Part shown: in pieces, positions 1 to 8,629 of the stretch
Layout of the letters: the number at the start of each line of letters is the position of its first letter
Position numbering within the stretch: position 1 is the stretch's first letter
Source: Rhodobacter capsulatus
Lineage (GTDB): Bacteria > Pseudomonadota > Alphaproteobacteria > Rhodobacterales > Rhodobacteraceae
Direction of reading: 5' to 3'
NCBI RefSeq assembly: GCF_003254295.1
Contig: NZ_QKZO01000003.1
Coordinates: forward strand, 347,315 to 411,314
Length of the DNA stretch: 64,000 nucleotides
Position numbers and translations under genes: made by a program
The notes under the pieces: generated by a model
Database searches by the model: none
What the model was told of the DNA's origin: nothing
The model's input: the letters and a program-made list of their open reading frames with translations, nothing else

Positions 1-961
1 GCTCCTGTTCATGGCCCGAGGCGGGCATTTCCGCCTGCGAGCGGCGATAGACGATGCTGGCGGTCTCGGCGCCCAGCAGTTTCGCCTGCACCGCCGCATC
101 GACCGCGGTCATGCCGCCACCGATCACCACGACGCGGCGGCCGACGGGGACCGTCGCCAGATCCTCGGCCTGACGCAGATGCGCGATGAACTCGGTCGCC
201 GGCGTGGCAAATTCCGCCCCGGGGATCGTCAGCGCATTCACGCCGGCAAGCCCCATGCCAAGGAAGACCGCGTCATGGTCCGCCAGCAGATCCGCCACCG
301 AACCGTTGCGGCCAAGCTGCCAGTTTTCCAGCACCGCGATGCCGCCGATCTGCAACAGCCAGGCCACTTCCCTGGCCGCAAAGCCACCCGGCGCCTTGTA
401 GGCGGCGATGCCATATTCATTCAGCCCGCCCGGTTTCAGCCGCGCGTCATAAACGGTGACCTCGTGGCCGCGCATCGCCAGCCGATGCGCGCAGGCCAGA
501 CCCGCAGGCCCCGCCCCCACCACGGCCACGGCTTTCCCCGTTCGGGCCGCGCGCGTGAAGGGATGGACGCCCGAGGTCTGCAGCCGGTCGGTGGCAAAGC
601 GCTGCAAGGCGCCGATCTCGACCGGCTTGCCCTCGGCCGCCTCGCGCACGCAGGCGCCCTCGCACAGGGTTTCGGTCGGACAGACCCGGGCGCACATGCC
701 GCCAAGGATGTTTTGCGACAGGATCGTCTGCGCCGCCGCCTCGGGCGTGCCGGTCAGGATCTGCCGGATGAAGAGCGGCACGTCGATGTCGGACGGACAG
801 GCCGTGGTGCAGGGCGCCTCGGCGCAGAAATAGCAACGCGCCGCCGCCACCTGCGCCTGATGCGGGCTCAAAGGCGGCGCGACATCGGCAAAGGCCGTGC
901 AATATTCGGCATCGGAAAGACGCCCGGGATGCACCCCGGGTCGATACTGGCTTGTGGTCAC
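1..961 (-). CDS. preT: PreT-like NAD-dependent dihydropyrimidine dehydrogenase small subunit / GltD-type oxidoreductase (3' end outside window)
   Basis: The visible part is the N-terminal 320 residues of a soluble Fe-S/FAD oxidoreductase that passes electrons from NAD(P)H to a partner subunit. Two cysteine clusters (CYFCAEAPC then CARVCPTETLCEGAC) would bind [4Fe-4S] centres. They are followed by a Rossmann dinucleotide motif GAGPAGLACA near residue 143 and a second one, VVIGGGMTAVD, near residue 290. This order is typical of the PreT/GltD family. I chose the GTG at 961 because GGGAGG lies 5 nt upstream and no ATG gives a longer open frame. The partner preA should lie beyond the left edge, so PreT rather than GltD is an inference. 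Confidence 0.75.
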   Translation of the reverse strand, partial: MTTSQYRPGVHPGRLSDAEYCTAFADVAPPLSPHQAQVAAARCYFCAEAPCTTACPSDIDVPLFIRQILTGTPEAAAQTILSQNILGGMCARVCPTETLCEGACVREAAEGKPVEIGALQRFATDRLQTSGVHPFTRAARTGKAVAVVGAGPAGLACAHRLAMRGHEVTVYDARLKPGGLNEYGIAAYKAPGGFAAREVAWLLQIGGIAVLENWQLGRNGSVADLLADHDAVFLGMGLAGVNALTIPGAEFATPATEFIAHLRQAEDLATVPVGRRVVVIGGGMTAVDAAVQAKLLGAETASIVYRRSQAEMPASGHEQE

Positions 962-1614
962 TGTGACCTCCCTGGCTTTGTTATTGCCTTCGAGGCTGCC
1001 ATGATCCGAAATTTTATCAATAGGTAAAATACTGACGGACAGGCATTGGCGCATCGCAGCCGGGCATCTGCCCAAGGAATGGGCTGATGCGGGGGAAATT
1101 GCGGTCAGAGATTCGGGAAGACGGCGCGAAACGGCGGCGAAGACGAAAGATTCGGCACGGAGTCGGCACGGGACAGGCCCAGAATCAGGCCCGAGCGTGC
1201 GACATTCATGTCAATCACGCGACTTGGGAAGCCGTCAGAACGGTTTCAAGCCCTCGCGACGGGTAAAATCGGCGCGACAATTCGACCTGAAAATTCCGGT
1301 TGCCTGCGACAGGCCGTCCGGGCCCGCGCGCCGGGGCAACCGGCCGATCTGCGACAGGCTAACGCAGTTTAATGCACATCCGCAATGACCGTTTGACCCG
1401 AAGGCCGGTTTCGCGCCCCCCGCAAGGCGCCCGCCGCGCGACGGCCGCGAGGCGCAAACCCCCTTTGCCACATGGCTCTTGCGCCCTGTCGCACCCCCCT
1501 GCCGCAGGCCCCGCGCGGGCCCGCGGACCGGCCCCGGAATCAGCCAAAGATACCTCTGGAACACCTGTTTTCACTGGGGTTTTGCGCCCCCGGGGGTGGC
1601 CGAATTTGCCGCAG
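962..1614. other. Long non-coding stretch between preT and the puc promoter
   Basis: I see no gene here. The open frames are short, lack plausible starts and do not read like proteins. It is the divergent upstream region of preT (left) and of the puc operon (right). Far-upstream puc regulatory sites may lie in it, but I could identify none with confidence. Confidence 0.5.
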
Positions 1615-1662
1615 TGTCAGCCCGACTTTACACTTGATCGCCGACACTCGGGCTCCCATAGT
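1615..1662 (+). promoter_or_regulatory. puc promoter with CrtJ/PpsR-type operator
   Basis: The palindrome TGT-N12-ACA at 1615-1632 (TGTcagcccgactttACA) fits the CrtJ/PpsR consensus, the aerobic repressor of photosystem genes. Immediately downstream, TTGATC at 1634-1639 and CATAGT at 1657-1662 are separated by 17 bp and look like a sigma-70-type promoter. The operator therefore abuts the -35 element, which suits repression by occlusion. The role of this site follows from known puc regulation; the exact transcription start is not visible. Confidence 0.65.
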
Positions 1663-1785
1663 GCGTCTCACGAGGTCGGATCACAGACGGTCCGGCAGCG
1701 GGGGGGCGCTGAGACGGGGCTCGAACTTAACCGAGAGAGCTTCATCAACGTTCCCAATGATCCCAGTTTTGGAGGATTCGGGACA

Positions 1786-1935
1786 ATGACTGACGATAAA
1801 GCTGGGCCGAGCGGCCTGTCGCTGAAAGAAGCTGAAGAAATCCACAGCTACCTGATCGATGGCACCCGTGTGTTCGGGGCGATGGCGCTTGTTGCGCACA
1901 TCCTCTCGGCCATCGCCACGCCGTGGCTCGGGTAA
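1786..1935 (+). CDS. pucB: Light-harvesting complex II (B800-850) beta chain
   Basis: This 49-residue inner-membrane polypeptide binds bacteriochlorophyll and carotenoid in the peripheral antenna. It has a polar N-terminus, the conserved IHSYLIDG segment, and one membrane helix containing the AHILSAI histidine that ligands B850 bacteriochlorophyll. The start at 1786 is preceded by GGAGG at 1771-1775. It is the first gene of the operon and is followed 20 bp later by pucA, the usual beta-alpha order. Expression should be anaerobic and light-dependent through the upstream CrtJ site. The sequence matches R. capsulatus PucB as I know it. Confidence 0.97.
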   Translation: MTDDKAGPSGLSLKEAEEIHSYLIDGTRVFGAMALVAHILSAIATPWLG

Positions 1936-1955
1936 TCGGGTAGAGGAGAAATACA

Positions 1956-2138
1956 ATGAACAACGCCAAAATCTGGACCGTCGTCAAGCCCTCGACCGGT
2001 ATCCCGCTGATCCTCGGCGCCGTTGCGGTCGCCGCTCTGATCGTGCACGCCGGCCTGCTGACCAACACGACCTGGTTCGCGAACTACTGGAACGGCAACC
2101 CGATGGCGACCGTCGTCGCTGTTGCGCCGGCTCAGTAA
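1956..2138 (+). CDS. pucA: Light-harvesting complex II (B800-850) alpha chain
   Basis: This is the 60-residue alpha partner of PucB in the LH2 ring. [10 protein letters not shown] at the N-terminus is the usual alpha start, where the B800 pigment region lies. The single membrane helix carries the IVHAGLL histidine that coordinates B850 bacteriochlorophyll. A strong GAGGAG ribosome site precedes the ATG. A long hairpin follows the stop and separates the abundant pucBA message from pucC. Confidence 0.97.
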   Translation: MNNAKIWTVVKPSTGIPLILGAVAVAALIVHAGLLTNTTWFANYWNGNPMATVVAVAPAQ

Positions 2139-2150
2139 TCTGCTGACCTT

Positions 2151-2180
2151 TGGGCCCACCGGCACCCGTCGGTGGGCCCA
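2151..2180 (+). terminator. pucA-pucC intercistronic hairpin
   Basis: An 11-bp perfect inverted repeat (TGGGCCCACCG and its complement) with an 8-nt loop lies just after pucA and has no U-tract. In puc and puf operons such hairpins protect the pucBA segment of the message and lower downstream expression. The role here is inferred from position and shape. Confidence 0.7.
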
Positions 2181-2234
2181 TTCCCTCCGGGGCTGAGCCC
2201 CTCGCACTTTCTCTCTCCGACGGGCGGCTGGACT

Positions 2235-3623
2235 ATGGGCTACCGTGCTTTTGCTCTGAAGAACCTGGCGCGGCACGCTCCGAAGTACCTGCCATTCGCC
2301 GACGTGGCCAGTGAAGAGGTTCCGCTCTCGCGGTTGCTGCGACTGTCGCTCTTTCAGATCACCGTCGGGATGACCTTGACCCTGCTCGCGGGCACCCTGA
2401 ACCGGGTGATGATCGTCGAGCTGGCGGTTCCGGCCTCGCTCGTCTCGGTGATGCTGGCGATGCCGATGCTGTTTGCGCCCTTCCGCACGCTGATCGGCTT
2501 CAAGTCCGACACGCACAAGTCGGCTCTCGGGCTGCGTCGCGCGCCCTGGATCTGGAAGGGAACGATTTATCAATTCGGCGGCTTCGCCATCATGCCCTTC
2601 GCGCTTCTGGTGCTGTCGGGGTTCGGTGAATCCGTGGATGCGCCGCGCTGGATCGGAATGAGCGCGGCCGCTCTTGCCTTCCTCCTCGTGGGGGCCGGGG
2701 TGCATATCGTCCAGACCGCGGGTCTGGCGCTGGCAACCGACCTCGTCGCGGAAGAAGACCAGCCGAAGGTCGTCGGCCTCATGTATGTGATGCTGCTCTT
2801 CGGCATGGTGATCAGCGCGCTCGTCTACGGGGCGTTGCTGGCGGACTACACGCCCGGGCGCCTGATCCAGGTGATCCAGGGGACTGCATTGGCGAGTGTC
2901 GTGTTGAACATGGCCGCGATGTGGAAGCAGGAAGCCGTCAGCCGGGACCGTGCCCGGCAGATGGAAACCGCGGTGCACCCGACCTTCAAGGAGGCCTTCG
3001 GCCTGCTGATGGGCCGTCCGGGGATGCTGGCGCTGCTGACCGTGATCGCGCTGGGGACTTTCGGCTTCGGTATGGCCGATGTGCTTTTGGAACCCTACGG
3101 GGGTCAGGCGCTGCACCTGACCGTCGGGGAGACGACGAAACTGACCGCGCTCTTTGCGCTGGGGACGCTTGCCGGTTTCGGCACTGCGTCCCGTGTGCTG
3201 GGGAACGGGGCAAGGCCGATGCCGCTGGCGGTGCTGGGTGCACTGATCGGGGTTCCCGGGTTTGTCGCCATCATCATGTCCTCGCTGATCAGCCAGGACG
3301 GTATCTGGCTGTTCCTTGCGGGCACCTTCGCTGTCGGGCTCGGCATCGGTCTTTTCGGCCATGCCACGCTGACGGCGACCATGCGGACCGCGCCCGCCGA
3401 TCGGATCGGGCTGGCGCTGGGAGCCTGGGGGGCTGTGCAGGCGACGGCCGCCGGTCTGGGTGTCGCGCTTGCGGGGGTGGTTCGTGACGGTTTGGTTGCC
3501 CTGCCGGGGACTTTCGGGTCCGGTGTGGTGGGGCCTTATAATACGGTGTTCGCCATCGAGGCGTTGATTTTGATCGTGGCCATCGCCTTCGCTGTGCCGC
3601 TTCTCAAGCGGGGAGGTCGATGA
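2235..3623 (+). CDS. pucC: LH2 assembly protein PucC (BCH/major facilitator-like membrane protein)
   Basis: PucC is a 462-residue inner-membrane protein of about 12 helices in the LhaA/PucC/bacteriochlorophyll delivery family. It is required to assemble or maintain LH2. The N-terminus (MGYRAFALKNLARHAPKYLP) and the MFAPFRTLIGFKSD-like segment near residue 75 (read here as MLFAPFRTLIGFKSD) are family hallmarks. The frame is open from 2172, but the ATG at 2235 gives the usual PucC N-terminus. It is transcribed with pucBA, downstream of the hairpin. Confidence 0.95.
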   Translation: MGYRAFALKNLARHAPKYLPFADVASEEVPLSRLLRLSLFQITVGMTLTLLAGTLNRVMIVELAVPASLVSVMLAMPMLFAPFRTLIGFKSDTHKSALGLRRAPWIWKGTIYQFGGFAIMPFALLVLSGFGESVDAPRWIGMSAAALAFLLVGAGVHIVQTAGLALATDLVAEEDQPKVVGLMYVMLLFGMVISALVYGALLADYTPGRLIQVIQGTALASVVLNMAAMWKQEAVSRDRARQMETAVHPTFKEAFGLLMGRPGMLALLTVIALGTFGFGMADVLLEPYGGQALHLTVGETTKLTALFALGTLAGFGTASRVLGNGARPMPLAVLGALIGVPGFVAIIMSSLISQDGIWLFLAGTFAVGLGIGLFGHATLTATMRTAPADRIGLALGAWGAVQATAAGLGVALAGVVRDGLVALPGTFGSGVVGPYNTVFAIEALILIVAIAFAVPLLKRGGR

Positions 3624-3686
3624 CCCGAGGCCCGTGCGGGACACCTGGACGTGACTGAAGAATGCCCTTGAACCCGAGGAGGACGC

Positions 3687-4385
3687 ATGACGACGGTGAT
3701 CACACGGCTTTATGCCGATGAAAAAACGGCTTGCGACATCGCAAGACAACTGAAAAGCGAAGGTATTCCGAAACGCGCTCTGAAGGTCGTCGTCGCCGAC
3801 GGCAAGAAGGGCGCTGCCTTGGCCGAAGCCCTCAAGTCCGCCGGCGTGCATCCCAGCGCGGCTGCGGGCTATGCCGAACGTGTCGCCGGCGGCGCTGCCG
3901 CGCTCGTGGCGAAAGTCAACTACAAGCCGCTCGGCGCGGCGAAACTCGTGCGCGCCATCACTGCTCGCGCAGCGGTGGTCGCGGTCGAGAACGCAACCGA
4001 AGAGTTCACCTGTGAGGACGCATCTGAAATGACTGACAACATCATGAAAGACCACCGGCACATCTTCCTGCCGCAACCCGTCAAGGCCGACGAAAAGCCC
4101 GGCGCCTTCTCGGAGCGCTTTGGCTGGAAACTTCTGCTCGACACCCCGCGCAAGAAGAACGTCTACGAAGGCACCAAGTTCATGTCGCAAGACTTCTGGC
4201 CGACGCCCTTGGTGAAAACCACCGCGCCGAAGGTCAAGCTGATCCCGGCTGACGCTCCGCCGCAATCGGCGAAGTTCTGGAAAGCCCCGCTGCTGAAAGA
4301 CACGCCGCGTCAATCGAACGTGATCCCGGGCGACTTCCTGCCCTTCTCGAACACCTTCGGCCTGGCGACCATTCAGCGTCGCTGA
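3687..4385 (+). CDS. pucD: PucD, in one uninterrupted frame with PucE (232-codon pucDE)
   Basis: The reading frame from ATG 3687 (good GAGGAGG site upstream) runs without a stop through 4385. The first 114 codons are PucD-like: a small alanine/lysine-rich sequence with a weak GADK-type repeat character, found in Rhodobacter puc operons and needed for a normal LH2 level. Codon 115 is the ATG of the known gamma chain PucE. The two could be made as one 232-residue protein, as separate proteins through the internal ATG, or as both. Older descriptions treat pucD and pucE as separate genes, so the fused frame is worth checking. Confidence 0.85.
   Translation: MTTVITRLYADEKTACDIARQLKSEGIPKRALKVVVADGKKGAALAEALKSAGVHPSAAAGYAERVAGGAAALVAKVNYKPLGAAKLVRAITARAAVVAVENATEEFTCEDASEMTDNIMKDHRHIFLPQPVKADEKPGAFSERFGWKLLLDTPRKKNVYEGTKFMSQDFWPTPLVKTTAPKVKLIPADAPPQSAKFWKAPLLKDTPRQSNVIPGDFLPFSNTFGLATIQRR
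4029..4385 (+). CDS. pucE: LH2 gamma chain PucE (internal start within pucDE)
   Basis: Starting at ATG 4029, this gives a 118-residue protein beginning MTDNIMKDHRHIFLPQP, which is the 14-kDa B800-850 gamma subunit of R. capsulatus as I know it. It is soluble, proline/lysine-rich and has no membrane helix, and it co-purifies with LH2. GAGG at 4014-4017 is 11 nt before the ATG, an acceptable internal ribosome site. It is in frame with the preceding pucD codons. A hairpin terminator follows 9 bp after the stop. Confidence 0.85.
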   Translation: MTDNIMKDHRHIFLPQPVKADEKPGAFSERFGWKLLLDTPRKKNVYEGTKFMSQDFWPTPLVKTTAPKVKLIPADAPPQSAKFWKAPLLKDTPRQSNVIPGDFLPFSNTFGLATIQRR

Positions 4386-4394
4386 TCACTGACA

Positions 4395-4416
4395 AGGGGC
4401 GGCATGGACCGCCCCT
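4395..4416 (+). terminator. Likely terminator of the puc operon
   Basis: The hairpin AGGGGCGG-catgga-CCGCCCCT lies 9 bp after the pucE stop. The stem is 8 bp of almost pure GC. No long U-tract follows, as is common for terminators in this GC-rich genus. Confidence 0.6.
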
Positions 4417-4517
4417 GCACTCCTCGGGTTTGCGCCCGTCTGTCCGCCCTTCTTTGGAAGGTCCGAACAGGCGGGCGCCTTTTATTTCGGCCCCCCCCTG
4501 CCCTGCCGAACGGCGCG

Positions 4518-4730
4518 TCGGGCGAAACGGAAAACGCATCGCGTTTTCCCGCCCGTTGCGAGCCGGTCGGCACAGGACCGCAGTCCCAGGCGTGACAGAG
4601 GGCGGCGCCCGTCCCGGCGGGCGAGAAGCGCCCGCCGGGACGGGGCGGGCGCTGCCCGAGTGCCTTTGGGCCCTCGGGGGGCATCGGACCAATGATCCGC
4701 GAGGCCAAGGCGATGGCCTTGGCCAGACGG
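4518..4730. repeat. Intergenic repeat, copy 1 (about 210 bp, structured)
   Basis: This fills the space between the convergent ends of pucE and cysA. It starts with a hairpin (GGAAAACGC-atc-GCGTTTTCC), continues with CAGAGGGCGGCGCCCG..GGCGGGCGAGAAGCGCCCGCC..GGGCGGGCGCTGCCCGAG..GGGCCCTCGGGGG, and ends with the palindrome GGCCAAGGCGATGGCCTTGGCC. The same order of parts recurs at 29200-29408 with base changes that keep the stems paired. In both copies the right end lies a few bases from the stop codon of a minus-strand gene. Confidence 0.75.
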
Positions 4731-4733
4731 AGG

Positions 4734-5453
4734 TCAAGCCGTGATGAACTCGCGCACGAAACTGCTGGCCGGACGGGCGCGGATGTCGCTGGGGCGGCCG
4801 ATCTGCTCGATCCGGCCCATCGACATCACCACCACCATATCGGCCAGCTCCATCGCCTCTTCCTGATCATGGGTCACGAAGACCGTGGTCAGGCCGGTGG
4901 CGTCGTGAATGTCGCGCAGCCCCTGACGCAGCTCCTTGCGGACCTTGGCATCGAGCGCGCCGAAGGGCTCGTCCAGAAGCAGCATCCGCGGCTCGATGGC
5001 GAGCGCCCGGGCCAGGGCCACGCGCTGGCGCTGCCCGCCCGAAAGCTGGCTCGGATAGCGCGCGCCAATCTCGGGCAGCTGGATCAGCTCCAGCAGCCGC
5101 GCCACCCGCCGGGCGATCTCCAGCTTCGGCGGCCGCTCGGCCCTCGGCCGGGCGCGCAACCCGTAGGCGATGTTTTCAAACACCGTCATGTGCCGGAACA
5201 AAGCATAGCTTTGGAACACGAAGCCCGCGCGGCGATCCTGCACCCGGATGTCGGTGGCGTCCTGGCCGTCAAACAGCACCCGCCCCGAGGTCGGGAATTC
5301 GAGCCCCCCCAGAATCCGCAACAGCGTCGTCTTGCCCGAGCCCGAGGGGCCCAGAAGCGCCACCAGCGCCCCCGAGGGGATGGCGAGCGACACCGGATGC
5401 AGCGCCGCCGTGGTGCCGAAGAGCTTCGAGATCTCTTGAATGTCGATATCCAT
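4734..5453 (-). CDS. cysA: Sulfate/thiosulfate ABC transporter ATPase CysA (short form)
   Basis: This cytoplasmic ATPase powers sulfate import. The Walker A is GPSGSGKTT, the signature [15 protein letters not shown], Walker [11 protein letters not shown] and the switch histidine VFVTHDQ, all in the right order. At 239 residues it stops soon after the H-loop. It lacks the C-terminal regulatory (TOBE-like) domain that makes enterobacterial CysA about 365 residues long. It is the last gene of cysTWA, starting 8 bp after cysW. Of the two adjacent ATGs I prefer 5453 (GAGGG 5 nt upstream). Confidence 0.9.
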   Translation of the reverse strand: MDIDIQEISKLFGTTAALHPVSLAIPSGALVALLGPSGSGKTTLLRILGGLEFPTSGRVLFDGQDATDIRVQDRRAGFVFQSYALFRHMTVFENIAYGLRARPRAERPPKLEIARRVARLLELIQLPEIGARYPSQLSGGQRQRVALARALAIEPRMLLLDEPFGALDAKVRKELRQGLRDIHDATGLTTVFVTHDQEEAMELADMVVVMSMGRIEQIGRPSDIRARPASSFVREFITA

Positions 5454-5461
5454 CATGTCCC

Positions 5462-6325
5462 TCAATGGCGGTGGGTGGCGGCGATTTCGTCGGCGTGGCG
5501 CAGCTCCAGCACGGTCTTGAGCAGCAGCGTGACCAGCGCGAGCGCGGTGAGCAGCCCGGCCAGCGAAAACGCCGCGACCGAGAGATATTCGTTGTAAAGC
5601 ATCTCGATGGTGATCGGCATCGTCGCGGTCTGGCCGCGGATCTTGCCCGAGACGACGGCGACGGCGCCGAATTCCCCCATCGCGCGGGCGTTGCACAAAA
5701 GCACGCCATAAAGCAGCGCCCAGCGGATCTTCGGCAGCGTCACCGTGGTGAAGACCCGCCAGCCCGAGGCGCCCAGCGTCAGCGCCGCCTCCTCCTCCTG
5801 GCAGCCCTGCTCGATCATCACCGGAATGAGCTCGCGCGCGACAAAGGGGAAGGTGACGAACATCGTCGCCAGCACGATCCCCGGAAGGGCGAAGACGATC
5901 GGGTAACCCTGTGCCACCAGCCAGCCGCCGATGGCGGAATTCGCCCCGAACATCAAGACGATGCACAGCCCCGCCACGACCGGAGATACCGAAAACGGCA
6001 GGTCGATCAGGGTGATCAGGAAGGCCTTGCCGCGAAACTCGAAGCGAGTGATGAACCAGGCCGCCGCAATCCCGAAAACGGCGTTGAGCGGCACCGACAG
6101 CGCGGCAATCATCAGCGTCAACCGGATCGCCGACAGCGCATCGGGGTTGCCGAGGCTTTTCAGCGCGGCAAACCAGCCCTTGGCCAGCGCCTCGACAAAG
6201 ACGGTCAGCAGCGGCGCGGCGACCAGAAGCGCCATCCCGGCCACGGCGGCCAGGATCAAAAGGCCCCGCACCAGCGGCGTCTCATCGGTGGCGGATCGCC
6301 AGTTGCGTTCGGCTGCGTCAGACAT
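5462..6325 (-). CDS. cysW: Sulfate ABC transporter permease CysW
   Basis: A 287-residue inner-membrane permease with about six helices. The EAA loop near residue 200 ([28 protein letters not shown] region) docks on CysA, and the [19 protein letters not shown] stretch is typical of CysW. The ATG at 6325 has GGAGG 7 nt upstream and overlaps the cysT stop by 8 bp. It pairs with CysT to form the channel for sulfate or thiosulfate. Confidence 0.92.
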   Translation of the reverse strand: MSDAAERNWRSATDETPLVRGLLILAAVAGMALLVAAPLLTVFVEALAKGWFAALKSLGNPDALSAIRLTLMIAALSVPLNAVFGIAAAWFITRFEFRGKAFLITLIDLPFSVSPVVAGLCIVLMFGANSAIGGWLVAQGYPIVFALPGIVLATMFVTFPFVARELIPVMIEQGCQEEEAALTLGASGWRVFTTVTLPKIRWALLYGVLLCNARAMGEFGAVAVVSGKIRGQTATMPITIEMLYNEYLSVAAFSLAGLLTALALVTLLLKTVLELRHADEIAATHRH

Positions 6326-7154
6326 CGCCAATCCTCCGGCGGCTCCAGATCTGGATCAGGTTGATGGCAAGCAGCATCGCGAAGCTGATCGCCAGCATGG
6401 CAATGCCGATCGCGGCGGCGCCGTCGTAGTTGAATTCTTCCAGCTGGATCACGATCAGAAGCGGCGCGATCTCGGTTTTCAGCGGGATGTTTCCGGCGAT
6501 GAAGATCACCGAACCGTATTCGCCCACCGCCCGCGCGAGCGACAGCGCAAAGCCGGTCAACGCGGCTGGCAGCAGCATCGGCGCGATGATCCGGCGCAAG
6601 GTGGTGAAGCGGGTGGCGCCCAGCGTCGCCGAGGCCTCCTCGACCTCGCGGTCGATCTCCTCGATCACCGGTTGCACGGTGCGGGTGACGAAGGGCAGGC
6701 CGACAAAGATCAGCGCCAGAAAGATCCCCCCTTGCGTATAGGCGATCTTCAGCCCGAAATCCTTGGCCAGCGCGCCAAAGACCCCGTTGGGCGCGTAAAG
6801 CGTGGTCAGCGCGATGCCCGCGACGGCGGTCGGCAGGGCGAAGGGCAGATCGACGGCGGCATCGACCAGACGGCGGCCGGGAAAGTCGTAACGCACCAGC
6901 ACCCAGGCCAGAACGACGCCGAAGACCAGATTGAACAGCGCCGCGAAGAACGAGAGCCGGAACGACAGTTCCAGCGCCGCCCAGACCCGCTCGCGGTTCA
7001 CCGTGGCCCAGAGGCCGTCGAGCCCGTAGCTGGCGCCCTGCGCCAGAAGCGCGCCGATCGGGCCCAGCACGACCAGCGACAGCATCGTCAGCGTGATCCC
7101 CATCGACAGCCCCAGCCCCGGCATCGGCGAGCGATTGATCAGCGGGCGCGGCAT
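6318..7154 (-). CDS. cysT: Sulfate ABC transporter permease CysT (CysU)
   Basis: A 278-residue permease with about six membrane helices and an EAA loop ([25 protein letters not shown] region). The [17 protein letters not shown] motif is typical of CysT. The open frame extends to a GTG at 7199, but the ATG at 7154 has AAGGA 8 nt upstream and gives the usual family length. It is the first gene of cysTWA. No sulfate-binding protein gene (sbp/cysP) lies next to it, so the binding protein must be encoded elsewhere. Confidence 0.92.
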   Translation of the reverse strand: MPRPLINRSPMPGLGLSMGITLTMLSLVVLGPIGALLAQGASYGLDGLWATVNRERVWAALELSFRLSFFAALFNLVFGVVLAWVLVRYDFPGRRLVDAAVDLPFALPTAVAGIALTTLYAPNGVFGALAKDFGLKIAYTQGGIFLALIFVGLPFVTRTVQPVIEEIDREVEEASATLGATRFTTLRRIIAPMLLPAALTGFALSLARAVGEYGSVIFIAGNIPLKTEIAPLLIVIQLEEFNYDGAAAIGIAMLAISFAMLLAINLIQIWSRRRIGDV

Positions 7155-7306
7155 GCTGGCGGTCCTTTCCGTGAGCCTCGTCATTTCCAAAATATCCACC
7201 GTGTCAGTCGAGATTGAAAGGGATAAATCTCGTCATTATTGGTCGTGAATATAGAATTTTATTCTCTGCCGTTCCGCCACCCTTCCGGCGCGAGTCGCCA
7301 GAAGAA

Positions 7307-7330
7307 AAGGCCCCGCCGGGGCGGGGCCTT
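7307..7330 (-). terminator. Intrinsic terminator of cysK
   Basis: Read on the minus strand after the cysK stop, AAGGCCCCGC-cccg-GCGGGGCCTT is followed by TTCTTCT. A 10-bp GC-rich stem with a T-rich tail is a classical terminator. It also separates cysK from cysT. Confidence 0.85.
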
Positions 7331-7358
7331 ATGCCAGGATCCTGACTTCAAAGGGCCG

Positions 7359-8333
7359 TCAGGCCGGGGCGCCGGTGCCGTCGAAGACGCCCTCGAACAG
7401 CACCGAGGACAGATAGCGCTCGCCCGAGTCGGGCAGGATCACCACGATGGTCTTGCCAGCGTTTTCCGGCCGCGCCGCCAGCCGCAGCGCCGCCGCCGTG
7501 GCCGCGCCGCAGGAAATCCCGGCCAGAATGCCTTCCTCGCGGGCCAGCCGCAGCGCCACCGCCACCGCTTCTTCGTTCGAGACCTGCTCGATCGCATCGA
7601 CAAGGCTCAGGTCCAGCACCTCGGGCACGAACCCGGCGCCGATGCCCTGGATCTTGTGCGGCCCGGGTTTCACCGCCTCGCCCGCCCGGGTCTGGCTGAG
7701 CACCGGGCTTGCCGCGGGCTCGACCGCGACCGAGGTGATCGCCTTGCCCAAGGTCTGCTTGAAATAGCGGCTGACGCCGGTGATCGTGCCGCCGGTGCCG
7801 ACGCCCGCGACGAAAATGTCGATCTTGCCGCCGGTCGCGGCCTCGATCTCGGGGCCGGTGGTGCGTTCGTGAATCGCCGGGTTGGCCGGGTTCCTGAACT
7901 GTTGCAAGAGCACGTATTTCGGGTCCGAGGCGGCGATTTCCTCGGCCTTGGCGATGGCGCCCGCCATGCCCTTCGCCCCCTCGGTCAGCACCAGCTTCGC
8001 GCCGTAGGCCAAAAGCAGCTTGCGCCGTTCCAGGCTCATCGTCTCGGGCATGGTGAGCGTGATCGGAATGCCGCGCGCCGCGGCGACGAAGGCCAGCGCG
8101 ATGCCGGTATTGCCCGAGGTCGGCTCGACGATTTCCTTGCCAGGCGTCAGGAGGCCGCGTTCCTCCGCGTCCCAGATCAGCGCCGCGCCGATCCGGCATT
8201 TGACCGAGCCCGCCGGATTGCGCGCCTCGATCTTCGCCAGAACGGTGGCGCCCAGCCCCTGCCCCAGCCGCCCCAGCTTCACCAGCGGCGTGCCGCCGAT
8301 CGAGCGCGAATTGTCCTCGAAAACCATCGTCAT
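7359..8333 (-). CDS. cysK: Cysteine synthase A (O-acetylserine sulfhydrylase)
   Basis: This cytoplasmic PLP enzyme makes cysteine from O-acetylserine and sulfide. The 324-residue frame shows the substrate segment IGGTPLVKL, the PLP lysine in [12 protein letters not shown], the [13 protein letters not shown] asparagine loop, the phosphate-binding [10 protein letters not shown] and the [10 protein letters not shown] serine region. ATG 8333 is preceded by GGGGAG. It lies upstream of cysTWA on the same strand, but its own terminator separates the two. Together they bring in sulfate and fix the reduced sulfur. Confidence 0.95.
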   Translation of the reverse strand: MTMVFEDNSRSIGGTPLVKLGRLGQGLGATVLAKIEARNPAGSVKCRIGAALIWDAEERGLLTPGKEIVEPTSGNTGIALAFVAAARGIPITLTMPETMSLERRKLLLAYGAKLVLTEGAKGMAGAIAKAEEIAASDPKYVLLQQFRNPANPAIHERTTGPEIEAATGGKIDIFVAGVGTGGTITGVSRYFKQTLGKAITSVAVEPAASPVLSQTRAGEAVKPGPHKIQGIGAGFVPEVLDLSLVDAIEQVSNEEAVAVALRLAREEGILAGISCGAATAAALRLAARPENAGKTIVVILPDSGERYLSSVLFEGVFDGTGAPA

Positions 8334-8590
8334 CTGATCTCCCCTTTGCGTGCCCATCCTATCGACCACGCCCGGCCGCGGTTGAAAAGGGGCTAAAACC
8401 CGCCTTCCTGAAAGCGGCCGAACTTTGGGAGAATGGTGTTTTCGCCATGGCCCGAAAAAGCACAAAATTCTGTTCCGCGCCCCTCCGGCGCGGGAATTCC
8501 GGGCCGAACACCGGCCCGGCGCCCGGTTCAGAGAATAAAATCCGCAAACCTGCCCCGGGGCAAAAGCCCGGGATTCGCCCCGCCCGGGGC

Positions 8591-8625
8591 GCGCCGCGCG
8601 CCGGGATCAGGCCCCGGCGCGCGCC
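8591..8625 (-). terminator. GC-rich hairpin after trpB
   Basis: A 12-bp stem (GGCGCGCGCCGGG pairing with CCGGCGCGCGGC) around GCCTGATC lies a few bases after the trpB stop on the minus strand. It has no clear U-tract. The call rests on position and stem strength. Confidence 0.5.
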
Positions 8626-8629
8626 TGCC

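Noticed and set aside
1848..4313. 821-codon minus-strand open frame across the puc operon
   Set aside because: It is antisense to pucBACDE, histidine/arginine-rich and without family features. It is an artefact of GC-rich codon use.
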